Shown: positions 57,522-64,000 of the stretch, in pieces
Numbering within the stretch: the stretch's first letter is position 1
Layout: each line of letters opens with the position of its first letter
Origin: [Mycobacterium] vasticus
Lineage (GTDB): Bacteria > Actinomycetota > Actinomycetes > Mycobacteriales > Mycobacteriaceae
DNA length: 64,000 nucleotides
Direction: 5' to 3'
Assembly (NCBI RefSeq): GCF_020181595.1
Contig: NZ_CP084028.1
Location: forward strand, 636,967-700,966
Program-made: the position numbers and the translations under genes
Notes under the pieces: model-generated
What the model was told of the DNA's origin: nothing
The model's input: only the letters and a program-made list of their open reading frames with translations
Database searches by the model: none

Positions 57522-58669
57522 GCGTGGCATCCGATTGGGGCGCCTCGGGATTGGCCTGGCTGACCGGTGCGCCCGACGGGCCGCCCGACTTCTCCCGCGC
57601 CGCGGTGCTGGCACACGCCGGGCAGGTGCTGGGCCGGTTGGGCCTCGGCGTTGATGCCGCATCCCTGTTGGCCGGGCGCGCCGCGCTGCGGGGCTGGACC
57701 CGGGCCGGTCGCTGTTCGGCCGGGGGAGCCTCCCGGTTGCTGGCTGCGACGGATGGCTGGTGGGCGCTCACGCTGTCCCGGCCCGACGACGTCGACGCCG
57801 TCGGCGCGCTGATCAGCTCCGATCAGCCCGGCGAACCCTGGGCGGCGCTGGCCGGTTGGGCTTCCGACAGGCCGGTGGCCGAGGTGGTGGCCCGGGCCCG
57901 GCTGCTCGACATCCCCGCGGCGGCGCTGGGGGAGGCCGCCGCATTACCGGCGGCCATCCGGCCGGCCGGACCGCGCGGACCGGCCCGCGGGCCGCGCGGT
58001 GCCCTGGTGGTCGACCTGACCTCGCTGTGGGCCGGACCGTTGTGCGGGCGGCTGCTGGCGCAGGCCGGTGCGACGGTGGTCAAGGTCGAAAGTCCGGCCC
58101 GCCCGGACGGCAGCCGTTTGGGACCGCGCGAGTTCTTCGACTGGGTGAACGGCGGAAAGCTGTCCTGCGCGGTCGATTTCGACGCCGATCGGGCCTTTCT
58201 TGCCCAGCTGCTGGGTGCCGCCGACGTGGTGCTGGAGGGTTCGCGTCCCGCTGCGCTGGCCCGCCGCGGCCTGGGGCCGTTCGACGTGCCCGCCCGGCCC
58301 GGGCGGGTGTGGCTGCAGATCACCGCCCATGCCGACGGGAGTTTCCCCGGGTTCGGCGACGACGCCGCGGTGGCCGGCGGGCTGGTGGGGTTTGACGAGG
58401 CGGGCGGGCCGGTGTTCTGCGGCGACGCCATCGCCGATCCGCTGACCGGGATCGAGGCGGCCGTCGCGGTGGTCGATGCATTGGGGCGCGGTGGCGGTGA
58501 GGTGATCGGTGTGTCGCTGGCGTCGGTTGCGGCGGGCTATGCCGCGTTGCCGCTCCAGTCCGCAGGCGCGCATCCCGTGCTGGCGCCGCAGCGCCCGCGG
58601 ATCGAGGCCGCCGGCCCGGCGCTAGGCGCCGACAACGCGCGGGTCACCGAACTGGTGTCGCGGTGCTGA
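57518..58669 (+). CDS. CaiB/BaiF family CoA-transferase, atypical
   Basis: A 383-residue protein. About 150 variable residues precede the family segment LTSLWAGPLCGRLLAQAGATVVKVESP and VNGGKLSCAVDFDAD. The catalytic Asp may be in FGDDAAVAGGLVGF. The C-terminal half is shorter than usual. GTG 57518 overlaps the hydratase stop by 4 bases, and the gene overlaps the amidohydrolase by 7. CoA-transferase chemistry is likely but not certain given the rearranged layout. Confidence 0.8.
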   Translation: MSVASDWGASGLAWLTGAPDGPPDFSRAAVLAHAGQVLGRLGLGVDAASLLAGRAALRGWTRAGRCSAGGASRLLAATDGWWALTLSRPDDVDAVGALISSDQPGEPWAALAGWASDRPVAEVVARARLLDIPAAALGEAAALPAAIRPAGPRGPARGPRGALVVDLTSLWAGPLCGRLLAQAGATVVKVESPARPDGSRLGPREFFDWVNGGKLSCAVDFDADRAFLAQLLGAADVVLEGSRPAALARRGLGPFDVPARPGRVWLQITAHADGSFPGFGDDAAVAGGLVGFDEAGGPVFCGDAIADPLTGIEAAVAVVDALGRGGGEVIGVSLASVAAGYAALPLQSAGAHPVLAPQRPRIEAAGPALGADNARVTELVSRC

Positions 58670-60015
58670 TCCAGCGGGCGGGGTTGCTGGACGGGGCGCT
58701 CGTCGATATCCGGCTGGGCGAGATCATCGTCGAGGTCGCTGGGGCGCTGCGGCCGCGCCGCGGCGAAGACGTCTACGACGCCGCCGGCGCCACCGTGCTG
58801 CCCGGGCTGCACGACCATCACCTGCACCTACGTTCGGCGGCGGCAGCATGCGAGTCGGTGTGTCTGGGCCCGCCGCAGGTGGGCACTCCTGAGCAGTTCG
58901 AGGCTGCGCTGCGGGCCGCCCACGTTGACGACGACGGCTGGGTGCGCGGCTACGGCTACCACGAATCCGTCGCCGGGGAGCTGGATGCCGCACTGCTGGA
59001 CCGGATTTCACCCGACGTCCCGGTTCGGGTGGCGCACCGCAGTGGCGCACTGTGGGTACTCAGCTCCACCGGCTTGGCCCGGCTCGGCATGGCCGGGCCC
59101 GCCGACGGCCGATTGCTGCGGGCGCACGGCGATCCGGTGCCGCCGGTGCCGCACCGGGAACCGTCGCTGACCCGGCTGAGTCGCAGGCTGGCCGGCTATG
59201 GGGTCACCGGGATCACCGATGCCACACCGGATTTCACGAGCGCCGACATCGCCACGTTCGGCGCGGCGCGCCGCCGCGGCGAGCTGCTGCAGCGCCTGCA
59301 CTGCCTGGCGCCCGCCGGGACCGCCGCGGCGCCCGGCGTCACGCTCGGCCCGGCCAAGATCATTCTCGACGACGCCCGACTGGACCTCGATGAGCTCACT
59401 ACGGCGTTGTCGCACAACCACTCCCGTGACCACGGCGTGGCCCTGCACTGCGTCACCGACGCGCAGCTCACCGTCGCGATCGCGGCATGGCAGAGCGCCG
59501 GGACGCACCGCGACGACCGGATCGAGCACGCCGCGGTGGTGCCCGACGACCGGCTGGCGGACCTGGCCGCGCTCGGCATCACCGTCGTCACCCAGCCCGG
59601 CTTCGTCGCCGAACGCGGCGATAGCTACCTGGCCGACATAACTCCGGAAGACCACCATGAGCTATGGCGGCTGGAAACATTGCGCCGCAAAGGGATTCCG
59701 GTGGCACTGTCCACCGACACACCGTTCGGTGACGGTGATCCCTGGGCGGCGATGCGCGCCGCGGTGCAGCGGAAGACCCGCGCCGGGGCCGTGCTGGGCG
59801 TGGCCGAGGCCGTCACTGCCCGCGAAGCGCTGCAGCTGTTCTGTGGCCGGGCCGACCGCCCCGCGACGCCGCGCACCATCGCACCCGGCGAACCCGGGGA
59901 CGTGTGCGTGCTGGCCGGCGGGCCCGAGGAGGTGCTGGCCGCGCTCGACGCGGATCTGGTCCGGGTGACCGTCGTCGCGGGCGAGGTGGTGCACCAGCCC
60001 CTCGGCAGTGTGTAG
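58663..60015 (+). CDS. Amidohydrolase family protein (YtcJ-like)
   Basis: A 450-residue metal-dependent hydrolase: [13 protein letters not shown] carries the HxH metal pair, followed by [22 protein letters not shown] and [14 protein letters not shown] with the likely metal Asp. Substrates of this group are amides, lactones or cyclic imides. GTG 58663 lies within the end of the CoA-transferase gene, so it belongs to that operon. It could open a ring or cleave an amide before CoA activation, which is inference from context. Confidence 0.85.
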   Translation: MLIQRAGLLDGALVDIRLGEIIVEVAGALRPRRGEDVYDAAGATVLPGLHDHHLHLRSAAAACESVCLGPPQVGTPEQFEAALRAAHVDDDGWVRGYGYHESVAGELDAALLDRISPDVPVRVAHRSGALWVLSSTGLARLGMAGPADGRLLRAHGDPVPPVPHREPSLTRLSRRLAGYGVTGITDATPDFTSADIATFGAARRRGELLQRLHCLAPAGTAAAPGVTLGPAKIILDDARLDLDELTTALSHNHSRDHGVALHCVTDAQLTVAIAAWQSAGTHRDDRIEHAAVVPDDRLADLAALGITVVTQPGFVAERGDSYLADITPEDHHELWRLETLRRKGIPVALSTDTPFGDGDPWAAMRAAVQRKTRAGAVLGVAEAVTAREALQLFCGRADRPATPRTIAPGEPGDVCVLAGGPEEVLAALDADLVRVTVVAGEVVHQPLGSV

Positions 60016-60053
60016 CCTGTCTATGTACTTTGCGGATCAGGGAAGGCACGGCA

Positions 60054-60959
60054 ATGACGCGTTCGGACAGTGACAAGTGGGACCTGGCCACCAGTGTGGG
60101 GGCGACCGCGACCATGGTGGCCGCCCAGCGGGCGCTGGCCAGCTCACGGCCGCAGAAGCTGATCGACGACCCGTTCGCGGCGCCGCTGGTGCGCGCGGTG
60201 GGCATCGACTTCTTCACTCGCATGGTCGACGGCCAGGTCGACTACGCCGAAGGCGACGAATTCGACCCCGACAAGATGAGCCACGGCATGGCGGTACGGA
60301 CCCGGTTCTTCGACCAGCACTTCCTGGCCGCCACCGAGGCCGGCGTCCGTCAAGCGGTGATCCTGGCCTCCGGGCTGGACTCCCGCGCCTACCGGCTGGC
60401 CTGGCCGGAGGGCACCGTCGTCTACGAGATCGACATGCCCGAGGTGATCGACTTCAAGACCACGACCCTGGCCGGGCTCGGCGCCGAGCCGACCGCGGAG
60501 CGCCGCACGGTCGCCATCGACCTGCGCGACGACTGGCCGAGTGCGCTCAAGGCCGCCGGATTCGACCCGTCCGCGCCCACCGTGTGGAGCGCCGAGGGCC
60601 TGCTGGTCTATTTGCAGCCCGATGCCCAGGACGCGCTGTTCGACACCATCACCGGGCTCAGCGCCCCGGGCAGTCGGCTGGCATGCGAGTTCATCCAGGA
60701 CACCTCGGTGTTCTCCAGCCCGGAGTGGCGCGAGCACCGGGAGAAGCTGTCCGCGCTGGGGATGGAGGTCGAGATCGGCGATCTGGTCTACCACGGCGAG
60801 CGCAGCCACATCGTCGAGTACCTGACCGGTGCCGGCTGGACGGTGTCGGGCAGGCAGGTCACCGAGCTCTATCACGATGCCGGCCTGCAGTACGGCGACG
60901 ATGCCCTGGCGGTGGCGTTCGGGGATCTGACGTATCTGAGCGCGGTGCTGCCGGCCTGA
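60054..60959 (+). CDS. SAM-dependent methyltransferase (TIGR00027 family)
   Basis: A 301-residue class I methyltransferase of the family expanded in mycobacteria. It begins [24 protein letters not shown] and has [15 protein letters not shown], the SAM motif [15 protein letters not shown] and [15 protein letters not shown], then [16 protein letters not shown]. Substrates are mostly unknown. ATG 60054 is preceded by AGGGAAGG; the longer frame upstream overlaps the amidohydrolase. It is the last gene before the fic segment. Confidence 0.92.
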   Translation: MTRSDSDKWDLATSVGATATMVAAQRALASSRPQKLIDDPFAAPLVRAVGIDFFTRMVDGQVDYAEGDEFDPDKMSHGMAVRTRFFDQHFLAATEAGVRQAVILASGLDSRAYRLAWPEGTVVYEIDMPEVIDFKTTTLAGLGAEPTAERRTVAIDLRDDWPSALKAAGFDPSAPTVWSAEGLLVYLQPDAQDALFDTITGLSAPGSRLACEFIQDTSVFSSPEWREHREKLSALGMEVEIGDLVYHGERSHIVEYLTGAGWTVSGRQVTELYHDAGLQYGDDALAVAFGDLTYLSAVLPA

Positions 60960-60982
60960 GGCGCGATGTCAACCTACGGACT

Positions 60983-61001
60983 GTGGATTACAAGTCCGTG
61001 G
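60983..61001. repeat. tRNA-Lys-like direct repeat (possible att remnant)
   Basis: These 19 bases match 62323-62341, the anticodon arm of tRNA-Lys in the same orientation, at 16 positions, including GGATTA and AAGTCCGT. Weaker similarity continues to the left to about 60969, toward the T-loop. The repeat overlaps the fic stop codon. It could be the far attachment site of an old insertion at tRNA-Lys. Confidence 0.6.
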
Positions 61002-62085
61002 GTTCGGGCCGAATCAGCAGGTGCAGAAGCTCTCGGTTGATGAACAACCGGTCGCGGCCGACCTTGACGTCTTGGAGCAGGCCCGCTTCGGCCAAGGCTC
61101 CGAGCCAGGAGGTGGCGGTCGGGCGCGATACCCCGCAGCGCTCCACGACGGTGTTGATCCGGCAGTAGGGCTGTTCGAAGAGGACCGACTGAAACTCAGA
61201 GTCTCCGCCGCCCTTGGACACCGCACGTGCCCTTCGTCCGAAGTCTTCTTGTAGCGCACGGATGGCCGCGATCTTTCGAAGAGTGGACCGCGAAGTCCGT
61301 TCGACACCGGTCAGGATGTAGAGGACCCACTCTTCCCAGGCGGACTCGGCCGTCACCGAACGAAGGAGTCGGTAGTAGTCGTTCTTCGAGTCGATGAGGT
61401 ACCGCGACAGATAGAGGACGGGTAACCGGAGCAGGCCGGCGTCCACCAAAATCAACATGTTCAAGATCCGCCCAGTCCGCCCGTTGCCGTCAGAGAACGG
61501 GTGGATGGCTTCGAACTGATAGTGCGCAGCTGCCATGCGGACCAGTGGGTCAAGACCGTCCTCACGATGGACGAAGCGTTCCCAATCGCTGAGCTTCTCG
61601 GCGACGACGTCACGCCCTTCCGGGGGACTGTAGATGACTTCCGCCGTTGCGGGGTTCGCGATCCGTATGCCGGGAACGGCGCGGATGTTCATCTCGCGAC
61701 CTTTGATCGCGCTGCAGACTGCGGCGGCGGTTGCGCTGGTCACTCCCCGGTCTGTGGCCAGTTCACAGCCGATGCGTAGGGCTGTGCGGTAGCGCAGCGT
61801 CTCGCGAGTTGCGGAATCAGCACTTTCATCGTTGTCGAGGTGCCGGAACAATTCGTCCGTCGTCGTGACGATGTTCTCGATCTCCGAGCTTGCCTGCGCT
61901 TCCAGGACGGGAAGCGAGTTGATCAGAACCGTCGGGTCAGGGATCGAGACGGCGGCCTGATCCAGCTGGGCCAAAGCCTTATTCGCGCTGATCGCAGCCC
62001 TGAGGACGGGGCGTGTCTCGAGCTCGTCGGCGTGTGGAGGCGGTGGCAGTTCGTTGTAAGGACGATCCGGTCGCCAGCTGGTCAT
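60988..62085 (-). CDS. Fic-domain protein (probable AMPylase, class II) with C-terminal winged helix
   Basis: A 365-residue protein in three parts: an N-terminal helical segment with the inhibitory motif S66-x3-E70-N71 (SSEIENI), a Fic domain with HPFSDGNGRTGR at 195-206, and a C-terminal winged-helix-like region (YCRINTVVERCGVSRPTATSWLGALAEAGLL). The complete core motif predicts nucleotide transfer to a protein hydroxyl, and Glu70 would auto-inhibit in cis. No separate antitoxin is needed or seen. It sits between tRNA-Lys-like repeats and upstream AT-rich palindromes. Ile/Lys-richer composition than its neighbours suggests later arrival. Confidence 0.9.
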   Translation of the reverse strand: MTSWRPDRPYNELPPPPHADELETRPVLRAAISANKALAQLDQAAVSIPDPTVLINSLPVLEAQASSEIENIVTTTDELFRHLDNDESADSATRETLRYRTALRIGCELATDRGVTSATAAAVCSAIKGREMNIRAVPGIRIANPATAEVIYSPPEGRDVVAEKLSDWERFVHREDGLDPLVRMAAAHYQFEAIHPFSDGNGRTGRILNMLILVDAGLLRLPVLYLSRYLIDSKNDYYRLLRSVTAESAWEEWVLYILTGVERTSRSTLRKIAAIRALQEDFGRRARAVSKGGGDSEFQSVLFEQPYCRINTVVERCGVSRPTATSWLGALAEAGLLQDVKVGRDRLFINRELLHLLIRPEPTDL

Positions 62086-62109
62086 GGAGTTCTACGATCC
62101 CAGCCCGAT

Positions 62110-62177
62110 GGGTCATATGTAAAGTTTCCACGGAAAAATTTACATATCCGGGTCATATGCGAAGTTGGTTTGCATAT
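62110..62177 (-). promoter_or_regulatory. Twin AT-rich palindromes upstream of fic
   Basis: GGGTCATATG recurs at 62110 and 62150, exactly 40 bases apart. Each begins an inverted repeat: ATATGTAAA/TTTACATAT (62115-62123 and 62139-62147, perfect) and ATATGC/GCATAT (62155-62160 and 62172-62177). The region is much more AT-rich than its surroundings and lies 25 bases from the fic start. It looks like a two-site operator; the winged-helix part of Fic could bind it. The remaining 110 bases to tRNA-Lys show nothing further. Confidence 0.65.
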
Positions 62178-62292
62178 CTGCGGACGTCGCAGGTCCGGTC
62201 GGCCTCGGGCGCGAATCGGCCGATATGAAAAGCATCACATCGGCCGGGTTGGGTGCCGGGCGGCTAGGCCGCCGCACCGGCGATGCCTGAAG

Positions 62293-62365
62293 TGCCCCCA
62301 CCAGGGCTCGAACCTGGGACCTGCGGATTAAAAGTCCGTAGCTCTACCAACTGAGCTATAGGGGC
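62293..62365 (-). tRNA. tRNA-Lys (TTT)
   Basis: 73 bases on the minus strand. The acceptor GCCCCTA pairs with the 3' side TGGGGGC, the D-loop is AGCTCAGTTGGTAGAGC, the anticodon loop CTTTTAA gives TTT, and the T-arm contains GGTTCGAGCC. CCA is not encoded. It is in the opposite orientation to the three tRNAs that follow. Confidence 0.95.
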
Positions 62366-62416
62366 CGCGCCGGAACAGGATACTGCCTCCCCGATCCGGC
62401 CCGAGCGGGGGCGCGT

Positions 62417-62446
62417 TTGAGGATTGGGCCCACCGTGCCCTAAGCT
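62417..62446 (+). promoter_or_regulatory. Candidate promoter of the tRNA-Glu/Asp/Phe cluster
   Basis: TTGAGG (62417-62422) and TAAGCT (62441-62446) are 18 bases apart, 54 bases before tRNA-Glu. A small hairpin CAACGT-GAA-ACGTTG (62458-62472) lies just after the expected start site. Confidence 0.5.
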
Positions 62447-62499
62447 AGCCAAGCTCCCAACGTGAAACGTTGCGAGTGCCTCGGAGAGATTCGGTTCTG

Positions 62500-62572
62500 G
62501 CCCCCATCGTCTAGTGGCCTAGGACGCCGCCCTTTCACGGCGGTAGCACGGGTTCGAATCCCGTTGGGGGTA
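62500..62572 (+). tRNA. tRNA-Glu (TTC)
   Basis: 73 bases. The acceptor GCCCCCA pairs with TGGGGGT (one G-T pair), the anticodon loop CTTTCAC gives TTC, and the T-arm contains GGTTCGAATCC. CCA is not encoded. Confidence 0.95.
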
Positions 62573-62604
62573 CTCGCATCGCGTGACGGCGGAGCGAACA
62601 GCAA

Positions 62605-62678
62605 GGCCCTGTGGCGCAGTTGGTTAGCGCGCCGCCCTGTCACGGCGGAGGTCGCGGGTTCAAGTCCCGTCAGGGTCG
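62605..62678 (+). tRNA. tRNA-Asp (GTC)
   Basis: 74 bases. The acceptor GGCCCTG pairs with CAGGGTC, the anticodon loop CTGTCAC gives GTC, and the T-arm contains GGTTCAAGTCC. The discriminator is G and CCA is not encoded. Confidence 0.95.
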
Positions 62679-62708
62679 CTTTACGCGGCGAGGCACCTGG
62701 TGCCTTCC

Positions 62709-62785
62709 GGCCAGGTAGCTCAGTTGGTACGAGCGTCCGCCTGAAAAGCGGAAGGTCGCCGGTTCGATCCCGGCCCTGGCCACCA
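62709..62785 (+). tRNA. tRNA-Phe (GAA), probable integration site
   Basis: 74 bases plus an encoded CCA. The acceptor GGCCAGG pairs with CCTGGCC, the anticodon loop CTGAAAA gives GAA, and the T-arm contains GGTTCGATCC. It is the only tRNA of the four with a genomic CCA. An integrase gene ends 38 bases after it, so its 3' half is the expected attachment core. Confidence 0.96.
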
Positions 62786-62823
62786 TTCTTTACCTGCATC
62801 GACACGGGTGTTGCACTCGGTTG

Positions 62824-63978
62824 TCAGTTTTCTTTGTCCGGTTCTTGTCCGCTCTTCGGTTGGTGGATCTCGGTCGCGTGGAGCTGATCGAGGTTCGTTG
62901 CGACCTGGTCTAGCTCGTCGGCATAGAGGTCGCTGTAGATGTTCGCCGTCACGGTTGGCGTGGAGTGGCCCATGGTCTTCTGGACGTAGCGAAGGTCGGC
63001 GCCGGATTTTCGGGCGAGGCTGGCGTAGGTGTGGCGCAGGTCGTGGATCGTCAGGGGTGCCAGGTCGGTCTTCCGCAGTGCTTTGTTCCAGTGCGTGTGC
63101 CGACGCCAGTTGTTGGAGCGCAGCATCGCGCCATTGGGTGAGGTGACGGCGGGCTCGTCGGGCTCCCGACCGGTGATACGCCCCTTGAAGATCTCGACGA
63201 CGACTTGCGGCAGTGGGACGGTTCGGATGCCGGCGCGGGTCTTTGGAGGGCCGACGACGATATGGCCCTCTACTTCTGGTGCCGCCCGTCGAACGTAGAG
63301 CCGGCGAGCGACAAGGTCGACGTCCTTGACGCGTAGGCCGACGAGTTCGGACCAGCGCAGGCCGGTATAGGCGAGGAGGGTCACGACGTCGCCTTGGTCC
63401 CCGCATGCGACGGCAAGTTTCTGGACCTCCTGCGCGGTCAGGTAGCGGTGCCGTTCTCGCTCAGGAATCCGGCCCGCTGAGACGCCGAGGGCAGGATTGC
63501 GGTGGATTCGGCCGTCCTGGTGGGCCACGTCGAGGATCGACCGCAGGAGACGTAGCGTGGACACCTTCGCCCATGGCCCGACGGTCAAGCCATCGACGAA
63601 CGCCTGGACGTCGGCGCGGGTGATCTCGTCGACGGGCACGTGACCGAACCGCGGGGCGATGCGCAGTTCCCAGTGTTGGGTGTAACCGCTCCAGGTCTTC
63701 GGCGACACTGCCGGTTTCTTGGAGCCGGAGAACTGGGTCCAGATCCGGTTGAGCGGTGTGCGGCCGAGGCGCGGATCGAATCGGCGGGCGCCGAGTGCGG
63801 CCTCGTTGTCACGTTCGGATTTGAACGCCTTCGCCTCGCGCAGCGTCGGGAACGTCGCCGACGTTTCAACCCAGCCTGACGGGGCGTCTGGATCACGGAT
63901 CAAGTAGCGGACTTGGTAGCGGGGCTCCCCGGCCGTGTTCAGGCGTTTCCGGATGCCGCGGGGCGTGTTGCCGGCCAT
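62824..63978 (-). CDS. Tyrosine recombinase (phage-type integrase)
   Basis: A 384-residue integrase: an arm-binding AP2-like N-terminus (PRYQVRYLIRDPDAPSGW), a SAM-like core-binding domain (about 75-165), and the catalytic domain with Arg208 (GLRWSE), Lys246, His312 and Arg315 (HDLRHTYAS), His338 (MGHST) and Tyr348 (NIYSDLY), all present. It should integrate and excise an element at the neighbouring tRNA-Phe. It is read toward the tRNA, as usual for such elements. TAATG links it to a gene upstream that leaves the window. Confidence 0.95.
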   Translation of the reverse strand: MAGNTPRGIRKRLNTAGEPRYQVRYLIRDPDAPSGWVETSATFPTLREAKAFKSERDNEAALGARRFDPRLGRTPLNRIWTQFSGSKKPAVSPKTWSGYTQHWELRIAPRFGHVPVDEITRADVQAFVDGLTVGPWAKVSTLRLLRSILDVAHQDGRIHRNPALGVSAGRIPERERHRYLTAQEVQKLAVACGDQGDVVTLLAYTGLRWSELVGLRVKDVDLVARRLYVRRAAPEVEGHIVVGPPKTRAGIRTVPLPQVVVEIFKGRITGREPDEPAVTSPNGAMLRSNNWRRHTHWNKALRKTDLAPLTIHDLRHTYASLARKSGADLRYVQKTMGHSTPTVTANIYSDLYADELDQVATNLDQLHATEIHQPKSGQEPDKEN

Positions 63979-64000
63979 TACCGCCGCACCTGCTTGAGCC
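63978..64000 (-). CDS. C-terminal end of a gene coupled to the integrase (partial)
   Basis: Minus-strand reading gives LKQVRR and a TAA that overlaps the integrase ATG (TAATG). Only seven codons are visible. A small excisionase or helix-turn-helix gene often occupies this place; the identity cannot be decided here. Confidence 0.35.

Noticed and set aside
60976..60999. ACGGACT/AGTCCGT hairpin between the methyltransferase and fic, as a terminator
   Set aside because: There is no T tract on either strand, and the stem is better explained as part of the tRNA-Lys-like repeat.
62440..62805. Minus-strand frame with phrases such as LTGLEPATSAV
   Set aside because: It is the reverse translation of the tRNA-Glu, tRNA-Asp and tRNA-Phe genes, a well-known artefact.

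Overview
The window is high-GC actinobacterial DNA and fits a mycobacterium (Mycobacterium or Mycolicibacterium type). It opens with the last codons of rpoC and carries an endonuclease IV gene, fadE8/echA4/PaaX/echA5-like genes, two DUF3060 genes, a TetR gene and the str operon rpsL-rpsG-fusA-tuf, then an SDR and a ferredoxin reductase. That order follows the Mycobacterium tuberculosis rpoC-to-Rv0688 neighbourhood, but without mmpS5/mmpL5 and without the mycofactocin genes that follow there. Many starts are GTG, many genes overlap by 1 or 4 bases, and several promoters look leaderless.

Region 1 (1-15.2 kb) is this conserved backbone, with clear terminators after rpoC and tuf, an rpsL promoter, and a KstR-type box upstream of the SDR. 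Region 2 (15.3-60.0 kb) is almost entirely acyl-CoA catabolism: seven acyl-CoA dehydrogenases including two tandem long/short pairs, five enoyl-CoA hydratase relatives, four family III CoA-transferases, three acyl-CoA ligases, two thiolase-fold enzymes (one paired with a DUF35 protein), two APH-like kinases, a split B12-dependent mutase, a ThDP enzyme, a carboxyltransferase, several SDR/MDR/LLM oxidoreductases, an orphan YrbE permease pair, three TetR regulators and a GntR regulator. The genes fall into tight convergent and divergent operons. A 15-bp inverted repeat of the form GAGAAYG-N3-TTCTC sits at three promoters, with degenerate or half copies at others, which suggests one regulon over much of the region. 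The substrate is not identifiable from sequence. Kinases beside an ACAD10/11-like dehydrogenase suggest hydroxy-acid handling, and the thiolase/DUF35 pair and heteromeric-type dehydrogenases resemble steroid side-chain degradation machinery.

Region 3 (60-64 kb) holds a SAM-dependent methyltransferase, a Fic-domain protein, tRNA-Lys, tRNA-Glu, tRNA-Asp and tRNA-Phe, and a tyrosine integrase pointing at the 3' end of tRNA-Phe. The integrase marks the left end of an integrative element or prophage that continues past the right edge. A degenerate copy of the tRNA-Lys anticodon arm lies at the 3' end of fic, so fic is bracketed by tRNA-Lys-like direct repeats and may itself be cargo of an older insertion.
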